Source: Astrocystis sublimbata
Lineage: Eukaryota > Ascomycota > Sordariomycetes > Xylariales > Xylariaceae
Assembly: GCA_022453515.1 (NCBI GenBank)
Contig: JAJNNY010000058.1
Coordinates: forward strand, 1-64,000
Length of the DNA stretch: 64,000 nt
Reading direction: 5' to 3'
The notes beneath the pieces are model-generated. The model ran no database searches. It saw only the letters and a program-made list of their open reading frames with translations, and was not told the DNA's origin. Positions within the stretch are counted from its first letter, which is position 1. Every line of letters starts with the position of its first letter. Position numbers and translations under genes: made by a program. Below are positions 40,657-54,900 of the stretch, one piece after another.

Positions 40657-40930
40657 TTAACAGAAGGCTATGGATTCTCTCAAAGTCCTAACGGCTATCC
40701 AATCGGGGTTAAAACCTTTGGCTGCGGGGGTCTTCAAGTATGTCTGCCAGTCAGGTACGGCGACAGATGAGGCAGGATTGAATTTGGTGTGGGCCTTGAT
40801 GATTTCGTACTCGTCCTGAGATTCCAGGCGTTGTTAGTATGGGGTTCGAGAACTGCGGGAAACAGGGCGGGTATATCAAATTGTTCGTTACCTTATACTC
40901 CAACCCAACCTTTGGTTCGGATTGCTCCAT
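40657..40930 (-). CDS. Candidate small two-exon gene, unknown function
   Basis: Exon 1 (40892-40930) encodes MEQSEPKVGLEYK. Exon 2 (40657-40815) encodes a 52-residue segment that includes PDWQTYLKTPAAKGFNPDW and ends ESIAFC. They join in phase 0 across a 76-nt intron with a GTAACG donor, a TACTAAC branch site and a TCTCAG acceptor, close to the fungal consensus. The 65-residue product has no signal peptide or membrane segment. It could be a complete small protein or the surviving 3' end of a larger decayed gene, since another open frame continues upstream out of phase. I do not recognise the family. The near-perfect branch site and the natural stop make this the better supported of the two small candidates. 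Confidence 0.4.
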
Positions 40931-43900
40931 CTTGAACCTTGACTTCTATCCTGAGGCCTTGCCTGCTGTGATGACGACGGCAGTAGGGGTATTTTGGCGA
41001 ATCTATGACAGCCTTCGTCATCAAAACCAACAAGGTCGGACGGAGGTTGCATCACTAAGGACGTCAATCGTATTTCCCCGTTGGACCAATGCTTGGTTTG
41101 AACTAGAGCGAGACATTCCTGATGCATACGGATACCTGTAACAAGGACAGAGAATGGAGCGAAACCTGCTCTGTGTGCTGTTTGTAAATGTGAAGTTGTA
41201 GAGGTGATGGAAAATGGCTCTAAGAAAGTGGGTTGTATTCGGAAGGGTTCTAAATGTGCGGTCTAAGGCGTGCAGATATATGTTTACTTACGTCCGATAA
41301 TGACTCACCTACTTATGCTGTCGCTACCTAGTATGCCTTTCTGTTGTCATCGCTCCTTCTCTAATGACTGCTTAGGTATCTAGAAGCTACCTAACAGTGG
41401 CAAGTGTTAGTGGTAGTTGCCTGGCAGCACCTTCCCAAGAGCTACCTGGTCCATAATCACTATTTTGTTTCGTCTACTCGCTGCTACACCCGAGCGCCTT
41501 GAGGAGCGTAGGAAAGCTACCTCTTTAAGATAGAACTGTCTTCCTTTGAATGTTGTCACTCCCTTCGCCTGGACTTGCAGCACTGTACAACGACACTATC
41601 AAAGAACTAGAGGATTGAAAGTCACCTAGACACTTGGCTGTCCGTACCTTGTTTGTAACTAAAATTATAAAGCATTAACAAGAACGAGAGGTAAACAAGC
41701 GCCGTAGTTGCTCCAAAACACACTGCTTTTGATCCTCGAAGTCGGAGTACACAGTACAATTTTCAATAAGAGTATAACATGCTGATAGGAAGATATAATA
41801 ACGATTGCCTTAAAGAGAGTATTTTCTATGATATGATGCTAACGCTATACTTTAGATCGAAGGGCTATTCTTTGATTAGCATTGAGAGCCAATTAACTCT
41901 GCGATGACATATAATTCATACTCTTAACGGATCTTATAGAACAGACACAGTTTCCTTCATCTTGAATAAAATACTGTTCAACTTTCTTATTGTAAAATAT
42001 CTGATTCGATGACGAACTCCTATTCAATAACTGTTAACTGACAATATACCCTACAGGATGCTCGTCCAGTAGAGCTTCATTAAATATCCATTTGCTTGTT
42101 AGTACACTAGTTGCAGTCTTGTCTTGTTTACTGCGATATAGTATACTTATCAAGAATTGAATGAGCCTGACGATCTGTCCAGTTTGCAAACAATGATCTC
42201 AGTGCTATCTCTACATCAAATGTCGACACTAAGGGGAGGCTTGCTAAAACATCACGGTCTAGTAGACCACCAGTAATGGACATCACGTATTAAATACTCA
42301 TCTAAATCGTATAGAAAGATACCCAACTCTACTCATATGAGCGAGATGAGATAGATACGAACACTCATTATACATTTAAGCTATCAACCGTTGGTATGAG
42401 CACCTCACCATGGGTAATAAACTATTCACGAACACAGGACAGTATGTGATACAGTCTCATGCCTAATTAGCCGTCTCATGGAGTTTAAAGTGAGCTCAGT
42501 TATATTTGAAATATAGCAGTAGGATTCACGAAAGCGCATATGTTCGTCCCCCAACCTCAAACTAACGCAATAACCAGGGTCTTCCTCATACACCTCTTAC
42601 CTCTTTCCAAAATTACCTCCCCAACGCGTACCACTCCCGACTAACTGTATGAACTATCCCAATTCAAACCGGCTAGCTCTCGGTGGGGGTCACATACTTA
42701 CATGTAAATTGCTGCATTTTTATACATGTACTGACTAACATGTCAAGTTAAGCGATTGCATAACAATATGGGGTGATATGCCAAGACATGTCTGTCGGCG
42801 ATAACATCGTCTTTTTCTTTTTTTCTGTAGGACCAAAGCAATGGAAGTTTCATGATCTCTGAGAACGCTTGCATTGCCAATACTGGCCTGATCTACAAGT
42901 ACATCGTCTAACCCCCCAAGAGCTGCGCATATGTGCATGCGAAAGCGCAGTAAGCATGACGCTGTTCAGCTAGCTAGCACGCGAGTGCCGTATTTGGACA
43001 ACTTTGCGAAAAGTACTATAATCTTATACGCCACAGTGGACAGCGTTGGAAGCCGTCTGCCTGCCCGTCTACTCCAGTACGTACATCACAGAATACGAGT
43101 ACACATATCGGTATATTTCGTGTAAGTACTTGCTACCTAGTCTTGCTACGTCAGGCCAGCCGAAACATAGCAGAGCCTCATTTTCGTCCGACATTCCGCA
43201 CTTGATTCAGCCTTGCTAGGCACCTACTTAGACATGCATCAGCCCAAAAAAACGCTATCGATTTCCAGTTCGTCGGAAGGGGACATCGCGTCGGGAGACC
43301 TAGCGAAGCGAGATTGGGATAGGGAAGATCGCTTCATTCGTCGCACTCGTCCTCGGTGTCAGATCAGAGGACCTCGGGAACCTCAGTCGCTTACAAACAT
43401 TATTCACACTATGTCACGATAATCGATCACCAACCTGCCCAAGTACACACGATGTAACGCTGAAATCAAACTAGACGCGCCGAGTACTAAGCACCACCCC
43501 TTCGGGACCGCTGATCGGTATCCCGGGAAAAGGGCATCCCAGACGAGAGGTATTCTAATCCCCGGAGCGCTCGCTATCCGCCACTCGAACAGAAAGTGCG
43601 TCGTCATCTCCGCGCAAGTTGGAGGTCATTTCGGCCCAACCTGGGCTTGTCGCGGCTAACATAAGACATGTATGTAAGGCGAGAGACGAGGGAGGATACC
43701 CTGACCCACGGGGCGGTGGCACGTCGCATTGAGAACGGACGACGTTTTGTTTTCCATTTTGTACATGGAAGACAAAAGAGTAGGGAGAGGAAAAAGAAAA
43801 AGAGTGCAATATAATCGGAAACGGCGCTAATGAGAATTGAAGCCCGTGATCACATCTCTTAAGGCTGCAGCAGTGGACCCAACTCCAACTCCTATGAATT

Positions 43901-46900
43901 TAACGAGAAAAAGAAACACGAAGGGCGATCCTTTGGCGTTGAAGACGGTGACGATAAACTCGCTAGAGAGTGCGGTTCTCGGTGCATGATAGACAGAGAT
44001 CCAATGTTTGCGTACTATCCAGTCCCATGCCAGTCTCGCCAGTGTATCCATGCGCAATCATCGCCGCGCAAGATGCTACGTAACATGTGATTGGTTCGTG
44101 GAGGGTTTGAAAGTCAACATACGAGTTAACATAGTACCTAGCGTCGCGGTCACTAACAGCTCCAGCTCCCTACCTACCTCGGCAGCTCGGTTCCGATCAT
44201 CGATGTCATCACGTTCCGACCCGGACCGGTCGCAAGCCAACTAAATCACGGCATCTTCCAGACTGGAACCAAGCCCGCCAGGAACCAGCCAGTGCTTGTC
44301 CAGTCAGGGCCAGTATTACGAGGCAAGCGCCAGGAACGAGAAACAAGCGTCGCAATAAGCGCGATTGGATGTGGGCATCCCGTTAATGAGATCCGAAGCT
44401 CAAGGTCGAATCAGATGGCAAAGACGCCGCTTCAAGATCTCATTCGCCGGCAACCGTCTCGTGGCGAACTGGGATGAGCTAGTTGCGGCTTTTAGGAAAG
44501 TGGCGCACGATCGCGAAGTAAACAGTCTCTCACCACTCTTACCACTCGCTTACCTTTTCCGAAGGGGCGCGACGACCTAGCTACCACTCGCTCCCTTAGC
44601 TAGGGAAAGCTGATGGTAAATCATTGACGTTCCCTTGACGATGTTGACGAGGACACCAAGATCAGGTGAGGGTTTCTACTTAGTGTCTGCTGAGGCTGAA
44701 CGCCATAGACACTAAAGTTTGATAGTATGTTTGTTCAAGGTTAGCCGTGCCTCGGCTTGGTGGGTTGGCAAAGACCTCGTGCTGACTTCGGTTCGGAGCT
44801 TTGCCTCCCTTTGAAGATATCTTCCTCGATCTGCTCGCGGCCAATTTCGCGGGTAACGTCCATTCAATAATACGACGTGAGACGAAGGGAACACTCGCTG
44901 ATCCACGACGGCAACGCAGGGAAATAGCGCTTCACCATGAAAGTTGGTGTAGACAACCACGTACGTGATAGTAAGCACTTAAGCAGCACTTACACAGTAG
45001 CACCTCGAACATTGCGATGGCTCTTTTGGGTCAATATATTTTCAGACCCGATACGTCTCGTCGAGGCTTTCCCGTACGTATTAGCGAGCACTACTTTGTA
45101 ATCAATCGACGACGATCCTCGGGCCTGATCAAAGTGTCGCGGTAGATAGAGGAGACCTTCACTCGGTGGTCATCGGGGTTCATTCCAGGCGTTGCGACGG
45201 TGGCCTGAACGCTGATTCGTGCCCGGATTAATGGTCAGAGTGGTGCCGTTGGGTGTGCATCGCTGGCCTGGGCGTTCGAGGGGCGTCCGAGGGGCGTTCA
45301 ATGCCTGAGACAGACGAAGAACCAGCCAGCCCTCGTTTGTTTTACTGTACCCCCTGTCACTTTCTCGCCACCCATCTCATGCAACGGCAAGGTTCGCCCA
45401 CCCAAACACCCAAACTATGTACTTAAGTACCTACTTACTCCATGCCGCCAACAATGTGGACGACTGGACGATTGGACGATTGGGGCAGCACCACCTGTCC
45501 GGAATAGGACACACGGCGGTTCTCGAAAGAGGAAGAATCGGTGAATGGGAGGGCATGCTGGACATGCTGGGCATGGTCGAGTGGTCTGGGACCGCCCGTC
45601 ACGATGCGGCGGCACTGAAGAGGGAAATTCTGGGGAAATGCGCTGCGGCCAGTCAGGCGCCGTCCCAGCACTCGAAGCAGCAGCACTACCATATTTCCCA
45701 TCGTTGAGGCTCATCCCGTCCCATTTCGATGCAGCGATCCGGTGGGTACCTACGTAGTATTGCAAATATAGACCAATATGCTAAGTCAGACGCCCGGCCG
45801 CCCGCCTGCCCTGCCCCGAAAAGCGCTGTGTCGAAATCGACAACAAGAACGCCACCCTACTCTGGGCTGGGTGGGAACACAGCGCGCGGACGGGTGCAGT
45901 ACGGCACCGCAGGCGAGGACGCAGGCGAGGACCATGGCTGCAGCGCCTCATGCCGGAGGAATAGCGAGCGAAAGGAGGTGCACGAGAGAAGAAGAAGGGA
46001 GATGATGATGATGAGAATAGAGACGTCACCGAGCGTCTCTGCCTGCCTTACTATGTTGCATGTATGTACATGGTGACAGTGACAGTGACAGTGACAATGA
46101 CAATCTTGGAGGCGTCGGCAGGCTGCTCGAAATGCAAAGAGACGATTACACCGACTTTCTCGTCGCCCGTCATCACCTTAGTCTCCCTTGGGTAGGTAGC
46201 TTTGCGGCGGGAGCTGACCGATGTAGCTGCTTTTGGAGCGTTCCAGAGTCCTTTGTCCTTTGTCCTTCTTCCCTGGCTCTAAGTCTTGATACCTGAATCT
46301 GAATGCCTGAGTCCCAATGGATCGAATTTGGCTCACCGCCGTTGCGAAAGATGACGATGCCCCCCTCCTTCCATGCCGTACACACCTATATACAGCATGT
46401 CTAAAACCACAACGGCTAAACGTGTTGTAATGTAGACATTCTAATGCTGACAGGGACAACAGGCAACAGATTTTGTCTCGGACCAAGTCCCTATTTCATC
46501 ATGTTGCATCTAGAACATATACATTGCGCCCCTCCCTTGCCATGGGGGGATTCGTCCATTCCCTGCGTTCTTTGCAGTATAACGGCAATAAGAAAAGGAA
46601 GGAGGAGAAGCTGTAGGCAAAGCACGGTACAAATCAGCCGGTTCACTTTTGGGCTGACATGCTCGAAGACCTGTGTATACATACATGTACGTGCAAATCT
46701 ACCTAGGTAAGATTGCGACAACAGCACCCTAGACCCAACATTCACGAGGTAACAGTAACGGATTAGCACCCAGGGGTCTTCTCTTGTCTCTTGGCGACCC
46801 GATCCCAGCCTCTCACATTTCCCTCGCCACTGGCTTCAGTAACTCGGTACGGTATCGGCCTCGTCTCCCTTCGTATGGCACCTTATTCATGTACACTTGC

Positions 46901-47995
46901 ACCGACTGCTCCGAACGTATTATGATGCGACCGTAACATTGTAGGCGATGAAGCAATATGCATGAATATGAGGCACGGCATACTTAATGCGACCTGGACT
47001 GAACCGTAGCATTTGCTCAGATGCATACCTGACAAACAAGTGTGTGCTACTGCTACCTGCGAAATGAGCTGTCTATTCTATATGAATGATTTAATCGGCA
47101 TTCTCATCTTTTACGTCATCATATTGACCATATTGCAAGACAATCACAGACCGCCATAGCGGCTTTCAAGCCTGCACAGCATCGCAGTAACCATCTCGTA
47201 CGAGTAGTAGTAGTGTGTCATTTCATGCATCATATCTGTTTCCTTATCCGGCGACGGATTGCTTGTCAAGTATCTATTTCCATCCTGGCATAGGCACATT
47301 ATCGCTGTGTGCCACCCCTTTTTCCATTTCGAACGAACGGCTCTGTTGTTATTGTTTCTGATTTTGGGATAGATTCTTGACCCAGCCTCTTATTTTTTTC
47401 TCTCATTTGCATCGCAACGCCCTCGCATCCTGGATACATAACTCTGTACAAGAAAGAAATGAACACACTCCCCCATCCATCTCAACACAGTAGACATGAA
47501 TCGAAATCGAAATTTTTTCAAAGAGTAAAGTACTTCAACACTGGCAAGTGTAATTGGGTATCCTTCCATAAAGCGTTTCATCCATGCAATCTTGCAACCA
47601 TACCGTCCCATCCACAGAGCATCCGCACCATGCAACAAAGATTAAACAGATATGTAGAGAGGGAAAGCATATCGCGTGGGCGATGAGGGAAAACGTTTAG
47701 GAAAATACCAAGAGCGAACGTCCCGGCGCCTGCCGACATGCCAGTTGTCGTTGAAACCTCACAGGAAACACCTGGACCCCTATACGAGAGAAAAGACCGA
47801 CTTGCGTCGGCTTGTTCCTTTCAAAGCAGTATAAAAACAACGCTCCCTGAGTCTCCGCGTGACACCCTCCCATGATTCCCCTCGCCCCGAAAACCCGCCA
47901 ACACGAGATGGTATAGGCAATAAGAATCAAACAAGTCGTAACATCGTGAATAGTTGAACAAAGTAAAATGCTGGTGCTGTGCGAGGCTCGTACTA
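40931..47995. other. Seven-kilobase gene-poor region, AT-rich in its first part
   Basis: The stretch at about 41600-42500 is visibly richer in A and T (many TATA, TAAT and ATAT words) than the rest of the window, which would fit decayed repeat sequence, possibly altered by repeat-induced point mutation. No transposase or reverse-transcriptase motif is readable. Later parts return to balanced composition; a GTGACA repeat lies at 46073-46104. The last ~600 nt probably carry the HapB 3' UTR. No credible gene is seen. Confidence 0.45.
46073..46104. repeat. (GTGACA)n microsatellite
   Basis: About five imperfect 6-nt units (GTGACAGTGACAGTGACA, then GTGACAATGACAA) lie in intergenic DNA. Confidence 0.85.
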
Positions 47996-48928
47996 TCAGC
48001 TGTCATCCTCGGCATCTTCGTCATCTTCATCCTCGGGACTCTCTGTGCTGGTCTTGGCCTTCTTGTTCGCATCTGTTGAGCTTGCTTCTGACTTCCTTTT
48101 GGAGCCGGCCTTGGTACCGGTAGAGTCTCCACCGGCGCTATCTTTATCATCGCCAGCAGCCTTGGTGCGCTCGATCTCTGCCACCTCTTCTGCGGTCAGG
48201 AAACGGCCGCCAGGACCCCTAGGTCGTCGCATGGCATGATTATGTCGAGATTCGTGTAGATAGGGCTTGCGACCTTTGCTCGTTAAGCGCAATGCCTCCT
48301 CCAAGCGCTGGCGTGCGACTCGTCTCTTCAAGATCCGGTGGAATTGTTTCGCATTGACATATAGAGGAGATTCCTCGACGCCAGGGGCCATCTCCGGCGA
48401 TTGGGGTTGCTGCATGGTTTGGCCGGGAGGCATTGGAGGCGCAACGGCCGCGCGAGGGCCTGTGTGGTTCATCATGGGCGCATTGGGAACGCCTGGGCTC
48501 GGAACTTGGCTCATACGCCGTCCCGAGAGTGGGTTGACGTTACTCATTTGCTGCGGCGAACGGGGATCTCGAGATTCCTTCTTCGTGCCTGATGCCATCC
48601 TCGGCGAGCTTTGCGTGAGACTTGGATCCGAGGTCATATAGCCCGAATACCCCGTTCCACCAGCCGCAGCGGCTGTTGCGGCCATTGCCGCTGCCTGAAT
48701 GCCGTAATGCATGGTCTGCTGAGGCACGCCATACTGTGTCTGATACATGTTGTGGCCTTGTCCAGCTCCCGATGTCTGATGCTGCGACGGCAAAATCGGC
48801 GACGTCTGAACACCGTGTTGGTGTATACTGTGGCTCGTGGGAGATGTGATGTTGTTCCCGGCTCCGGAGCTCGTGTAACCAGAATGCGCCGGCTGTGGAG
48901 GTTGCTGATATTGCGCGTAGTCCATCAT
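47996..48928 (-). CDS. hapB: CCAAT-binding complex subunit HapB (Hap2 / NF-YA)
   Basis: HapB is the sequence-specific subunit of the heterotrimeric CCAAT-binding complex (HapB/HapC/HapE), a nuclear activator of respiratory, iron-related and metabolic genes. A single exon encodes 310 residues from an ATG at 48928. The NF-YA core spans about residues 186-248. The A1 helix that binds the HapC/HapE dimer is within [20 protein letters not shown], and the A2 DNA-binding segment is [20 protein letters not shown] followed by GRFLT. The N-terminal half is Gln/Pro/Ser/Ala-rich, typical of an activation region. The C-terminus has basic KRKSEASS and KKAKT segments (likely nuclear localisation) and an acidic [11 protein letters not shown] end. 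No gene is recognisable for about 6.5 kb upstream, which may include a long leader. Confidence 0.96.
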   Translation of the reverse strand: MMDYAQYQQPPQPAHSGYTSSGAGNNITSPTSHSIHQHGVQTSPILPSQHQTSGAGQGHNMYQTQYGVPQQTMHYGIQAAAMAATAAAAGGTGYSGYMTSDPSLTQSSPRMASGTKKESRDPRSPQQMSNVNPLSGRRMSQVPSPGVPNAPMMNHTGPRAAVAPPMPPGQTMQQPQSPEMAPGVEESPLYVNAKQFHRILKRRVARQRLEEALRLTSKGRKPYLHESRHNHAMRRPRGPGGRFLTAEEVAEIERTKAAGDDKDSAGGDSTGTKAGSKRKSEASSTDANKKAKTSTESPEDEDDEDAEDDS

Positions 48929-51900
48929 TATTGGCGGTTGATAACGAGAACTGGCGATAGAGAAGTTGTAATATCCCTGCTAGTTTCGAGCTTTGTATTA
49001 GCTCTTCTGAATCTCAGCTTCCAATTTAGTTGGCTGCAGTGTGTATGGCCTGTAGATTCTGTGTGTATATCTAAGACCGCGCAGCAGTTGACGTCGTTAG
49101 GTCGTTCGGCGGCTGGGGATAAAAGGGGGGACGATTGCCTAGTGTAGGGCACACGCGTTGGGAGGGTCTTTCGTCACTTGGGTAGCCGCGATGAGGTAGG
49201 CTTGGATGCGACCCAATCTATTGGATATGCGTGGATGCGCTGGCAATGAGTGATGTGGTAGGTGCACGCAGGTGGCCGGCCTCTACGGCATATGCAAGTT
49301 GAATGCCTTTGCGGGGCGGGCCTTATTGTGCTTCGGATTGCTCAGGCTTAAAAGAACCAGAACAACCACGTGAGTGTTTGGCGATGTGCAAGGCTACTTG
49401 CTCGAACAATCCAGTGCCAGTAGCGAATAGGTCTGGCGAAACAGCTTTCGAGAGCTTGACTTCAAAGCGTCTCTCAACGGCTATTTGATTGTGGGGATCT
49501 GTCCAACCAGAGGCATTAGACACGCCGTGTTAAGTACATGAGGAAAATTCGGGTAATGCGAGGGGGCGGGGGGTGAGCAGCAGTGCTGGTTCTCTCGTGC
49601 TCGACTACTACTTGATGCGCTGGCATGCATGACGGAATATGCACGAGCCAGGCCCACCCTGTGGACCAGCTCAGCGCGACTGGAGGTCCAACATCTGGAC
49701 CGGCCGTCGCGCAAGGCGAAGCAGACCCTGCCCGACAAATGGGGCCTGACAGCTAGGGTCATAGTCGGGCTGCAAAGAAGAACTGGAGGAGAGGTATGCT
49801 TTGGAACAATCCAAGGCTTCGACATGGGTGATTGGCTAGGGAAAGTATAGCGTACGTTCTTTCCCACAGGTGAACAACAGATGAATGAGCTCACTTTAGG
49901 AGAGGTAATGGAGTACTTGGCCACACCCAAAACTACGAGGGTGTGGGTGAGAAAAAGGGACAAGGAAAGAAAAGGGAAAGGCCCGATGCGAGTTACGCAA
50001 GAACGGGTGGATGGCGCCCCAGGTGGAGGAGTTTGCGACTTGAAAGAGGATGCACCCAATCGTCACATTGCCTTAGTGGGCGAGCGACGAGTTGGCGTGG
50101 CTCTTGGTGGTGTGTGAATGTATCGTTGCAGGCAGATAGATGGGGGAATGAAAGTGGTAGTAGATCGGCTGGTGTGGGAGAAAGTAGGGAAAAGCGCATA
50201 CCTTTCTTCAAACAAGTTCCCGAGTGCTTGGGTTCGCCCTGTAGGTTGCCAGACTGTTGGATGTCTAAGCCGTCCTGAGATAACAACGTTAGCTAGGGCA
50301 TGATGGAGAAACAGGATACAGGCAGGTCTAATTATAACAGTAACAGGACGACAGGGGAAAATCGGTTCAGCATTGGAGGATGGCATGTACCAGACAGAGA
50401 GCATTCGGTACCATTTGCAGGTCGCGTTTCTATAATACCCAGCAGCAGTACTTACTGGCACGACGAAAAGTATGTGAGGGCAGCAGCAGCACAGCACTTG
50501 TGGGCGGGTCGTGACTACACGTGTAAGACAGAGTCCATGGAAAGAACACACTTGATGTACTGAGGTAGATGGGAGCATTCGGTACCGATGAGCCGGGGGG
50601 CCGGGGTACGGTGGCTCTCGAAAGGGAAGGAGTGGATTTGTGCAGGGCGGGTATAATCACCCACTTACTGCAGTGTTGGTCCCAGGTTGAAGGATCCAAC
50701 ACCTGAGATGATCACTGATGAATATGCTGAAGGCACCGACGAGGGCCACAATTGAACGAATGCCGGCAGGCTTGACTTCGAAAGAAATCGCAATCCGCAG
50801 ATAGCCTTGATCAGCTGATTGGCAATGGCCAATGGCATAAAATTGTAGATAGCGATAGGACCTCTCGAACCTCTTCGCAAAGAGGAGCTGAGAAGTGTAG
50901 AAGAGCTTCTTGATTTGTCGGGGGAGAAGGGTGGTGCTGGGTCTCATTCTCGGACCCTGCCGTTTTGTCTTTGCGCTGCGTCGCTGACTGGCTGGCGGCG
51001 ATCAAGAGCTACCCTGGGCCGTCGCGTATCGCATATGAAAGAGGTATGGGGTAAACTAACGGATAATGAGAGAAACAAGACTGGCATAGAAAGGAAAGCA
51101 TCTGCTTCTGGCACTGGCCTGGTCAAGCGCGATAAAGAGAAAGAAATGAAGCACAAGCATGGAGGACAACAATGAATATCGACGTTTTACCTTTACTTCC
51201 TCAGCCTGGGAGAATGCCTAGGTGAGTTACTACTGTACAGGGGAGACAGTGAGTGAGTGAGTGAGTGAGTGGTATGGTAGGCGCAACCAAAAGTGTTTTG
51301 GGTGATAGGGCTGCCACTGGCTGTCGATGTTGCATATGAGTTTTGGTGGTGGTCCCTGTTTTGGCCTAGTACATGCGCGTGATTGGCAGGCAGGTGTTTA
51401 TTGTATGTACTCGTAGCAAGACGGAAACCTTGAAGGGCACACTACTGTTGGAATCGAGTCTGTAGGCACCGCAAACTGGAGCGAAGACTCAAACCCAGAG
51501 GGTTATAGCAACGACAAGCTACTGTCTGTGTCTATTAGATCAGATTAGATAGGGTTGAGCGATACGAATACCATACGCGTGTGCAACGTTGGGGCAGCGA
51601 TTGGCGTTAATGGCGCGTGCCCACAAGCCGCGATTGCAGCGATGCTGGGGTATTATACAGTTGTGGCAACGGGCAAAAGCAAATGGCAAAATCGAGAACA
51701 ACAGGCATGCATACATACATACAGATTGTCGATCTTCAATGTAAGTATGCACAGCACGAAGCACTGACGTTGCGCTCGCTGGGCTCTAGGCTCTAGGCTC
51801 TGGGTTTCTGGGCAGAACTCTGGGCTCTGTCTGGTGAGCTGCGAGGCACAAGCACGGTCCAGTTGACGGGTTGCGGGTGGGAGCGAGGGTTGACGTGAAT

Positions 51901-54900
51901 GGCTGGATCTGATTTGGTGAGGCGAGGGTGTTTAGGTTTCAGGAATAGGCGTATAGACGAATAGAAGAATTGCTGGGGGGGAGGCTCGTCTTGTGTTGGA
52001 TGAAGGAGGCAAACTCGCAACTGATTCGACGAATTCGCGCAAGTGGTGGACCGAGCCGAGTGAGGGCAGATTGATTGGTGAAAAATTGGCAGAAGCGAGT
52101 GAAAACTCAGAGAATGGGCAGTGAGGGGCCTGCCTGCTTTAATGGGGGCGCGCCCTCTGGACTAATCAGCTGCCCTGCTGAAATCCTGTAAGTGGGGCGT
52201 CGGCGGACCTCGCCTCGGCGTATCCAGAGTACGTACCTTGAGTATATCGGCACGCGGATTCGCACGCAAACAGTACAACTCGCATCCCTGCATCTCGTCC
52301 CTCGATACTTCATGGTACAAGTGAGCGTTGGGCTGACCCTCCGAGCCCTCCCATTTTCTGCCTTACAGAAACCCAAGGGAACATACCTACACGCTTTCAT
52401 CATTCAGTTGCAGTGGTACGTACCCCCACTCGTCACTAACCCCGGACAGGACAGGTTCCAGGGCAGCACTCAGGGCCAAGTTTTTGGCCACCGACACCCA
52501 AGCGCCGCCGCCAACGCATCGCTTCTGAGCCCGTCACATCACCGCCTGTCCGGCTGCGACGCACGAGAAAAAGTCTCAATGCATTCGCGGTGCGCTTCCG
52601 CATTACCTATCTAGCTAGTGGTGCTCGAGTAGGTAGTGAGCTCTTCCTCCCTCCTCCCTCCTCCCCACATCTTTTGATGCTGCATACCTGGCTGCCTGAT
52701 GCCTGGCTGTCTACATGTGGTAAGATGGTAGGGTGGTAGGCAGCCCAGCAAACTGGTACGGTACCTTTTCCCTCCCTCCACCCTGTCGCGTTTGTGTACT
52801 GTGAGCGTTGATGTTGGTTGGTAGCATCAGGTCAAATGCTCTGTCGCTCAATCGATGCACAGCCGGCTTCTTTTCGGGCATCAAACCTCTCCTCGTCCCC
52901 ATGACATACGTCGTGCTGTCCCACGACTAGACACGACCTCAACAGCCCTAAAATCCTTCACATACAAAGGTGTGTGGTCTGTGCCGTAATCTTGCTTCTC
53001 TCCTCCGGTCGTGGCGTATCTATCTTACATGGTGGTTGGGACGGAAGTACAGAAGCGTCGCATGACTTAGTATGCGTACAATTCTTCTATACCGCACGCT
53101 AATATCGGCGTCAATGCGCCCGTTGCTCTTAGTCGTACGTTGGTCAGCAACCATCTCTTGGAACATGCTTCTCCGCTGCCTACCTCGCCTACCTAGTAAT
53201 ATGGTGGCTGGGAGAAGCATGTCAGCCACTGTAGCACCCGGTACAGGATCCCCCGCAACAACAGACTTTCGCAATTGGGTCTGGCAAGTGAGGTATACAA
53301 TGTTTGAATGTTTGTCTATGAGTCAATATCACACAACCACCAGACCAGGGTGTCATTCTTTAATATGTAGAGTATGATGTGTACCACGTGTTAGGGTCGA
53401 GCCGTAAGTCATATCTCCATGTTTCTGTTAGTGCCTTCTTAAAGGATCGGCAAAATCGTCATAAGTACAACCCCCACTAACTATCGTGATATTAATTTGT
53501 ACTGCCCAGAACTAGACCCTTCTTTTGCTAGATTAACGCCTGCCTAACGTCAAATAGTGAACGCTTCGACTCACAGCAGTCCCATCCTGTCCTACGGATA
53601 GTGTGGCAATTGCATAATAATACAAGCAAACACCAGCGCTACCATGTCGTTTCATAGTATGCCACAGTGACCCAAATTCTAGGTATGAATGATGTTCGAA
53701 CAAGATGTCTCAAATTACGAATCGTAAACACCTTTATCCCTAAGTGACGTAAGGCAGTGTTATATAACTAACAGAGATAAGATAGAGTGGCATAGTGGCA
53801 TATGAGAGATGTATTACCAGCAATCTTGTTTGTGTACTATTGTTGTTTAACCAAGGTAGATACGGCGACGTTCTCGAATTGGTACACGGCATTTTGAACA
53901 AAGCTCGGTGTACACGTACCCTAGATCCTCAGTATGTACTGCGTAGTAGCACGAATCTTAGATTTATTTCAGGTTTAGCCCGCAGCTACACCGCTCAACG
54001 CCGGGAGTGCGTGTGCATCTTCCCCGTCAAGTTCGGACAGTGCTATGTGTAACGAAATCAACTAAAATTCAAGCGTGTCCATGGTGAAGTCTACCGGTAG
54101 TCCAGAATACAACAAGATGAGGCCGCCCTTGAAAGCTTGCGCAAGCGGTGTAATTCACCCACTTCCCTACTTACCTTACGTTTAAATATTAAATATGGAT
54201 TCATCCTTCAACTGGGTGTAGTGGCGACAAGGCACGTCAGCTAATGAATGTTTCAATCGAGGTTGCCTTCCCACCCCAACAAACCCTTGCATGAACGAAC
54301 CAGGAATATCGCTACAGGGCAGTGCGGCTGGACTTGCAAGATAAGCCTCTATTCCACTTTACAATCGTAGGGAGTTGGAGATGATTCGTCAAGTTGCACC
54401 CAAAGCTTGGAATAAGCATACAACAAGGGATGGAGTATGCATGACCGTTTCGAGTGGCATACCGGTACCGTACGGCTGGAAAATGGAGAAACTAACCATC
54501 AAGGGAGGGGGGGACTGAATTAGCCAGGCCACAGTCATCAAATCCGAAAATCCAAGTGTAGAACACACCTGGCAGTAGAAGCGTCGGACGGGGATATCGA
54601 TGTCCGATAATTAGGCATGCCTACCAGCACATCAGATATTCAAGACAATTGAGACACGGATACTCTTTGTCTCGCACTTTCGCACGCACGTAAATGAGGT
54701 CATATTATGTCGCATTTTAGCGGGGTGTGTTAGTGAGGTACGATGCACAGTGTATCAAGACGATCTCTTACGGGTGCTTAGGTACCTCCTCTACAGCTCA
54801 CCTTCTGAAGAAGTCAACACAACTCGATTCGATTGTGAAGCATAAGGGCTTTTATACTGAAAATGGAGTTGCATTTGGTGAATTAGGTTTTAGTGACAGA

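Noticed and set aside
43827..44051. Minus-strand frame starting MDTLARLAWDWIV with hydrophobic segment
   Set aside because: Short, no family resemblance, and surrounded by unrelated open frames.
49481..50059. 192-codon minus-strand open frame upstream of hapB
   Set aside because: It starts with TTG, has a shadow-like Ser/Pro/Cys composition and no recognisable motif; probably leader or promoter DNA.
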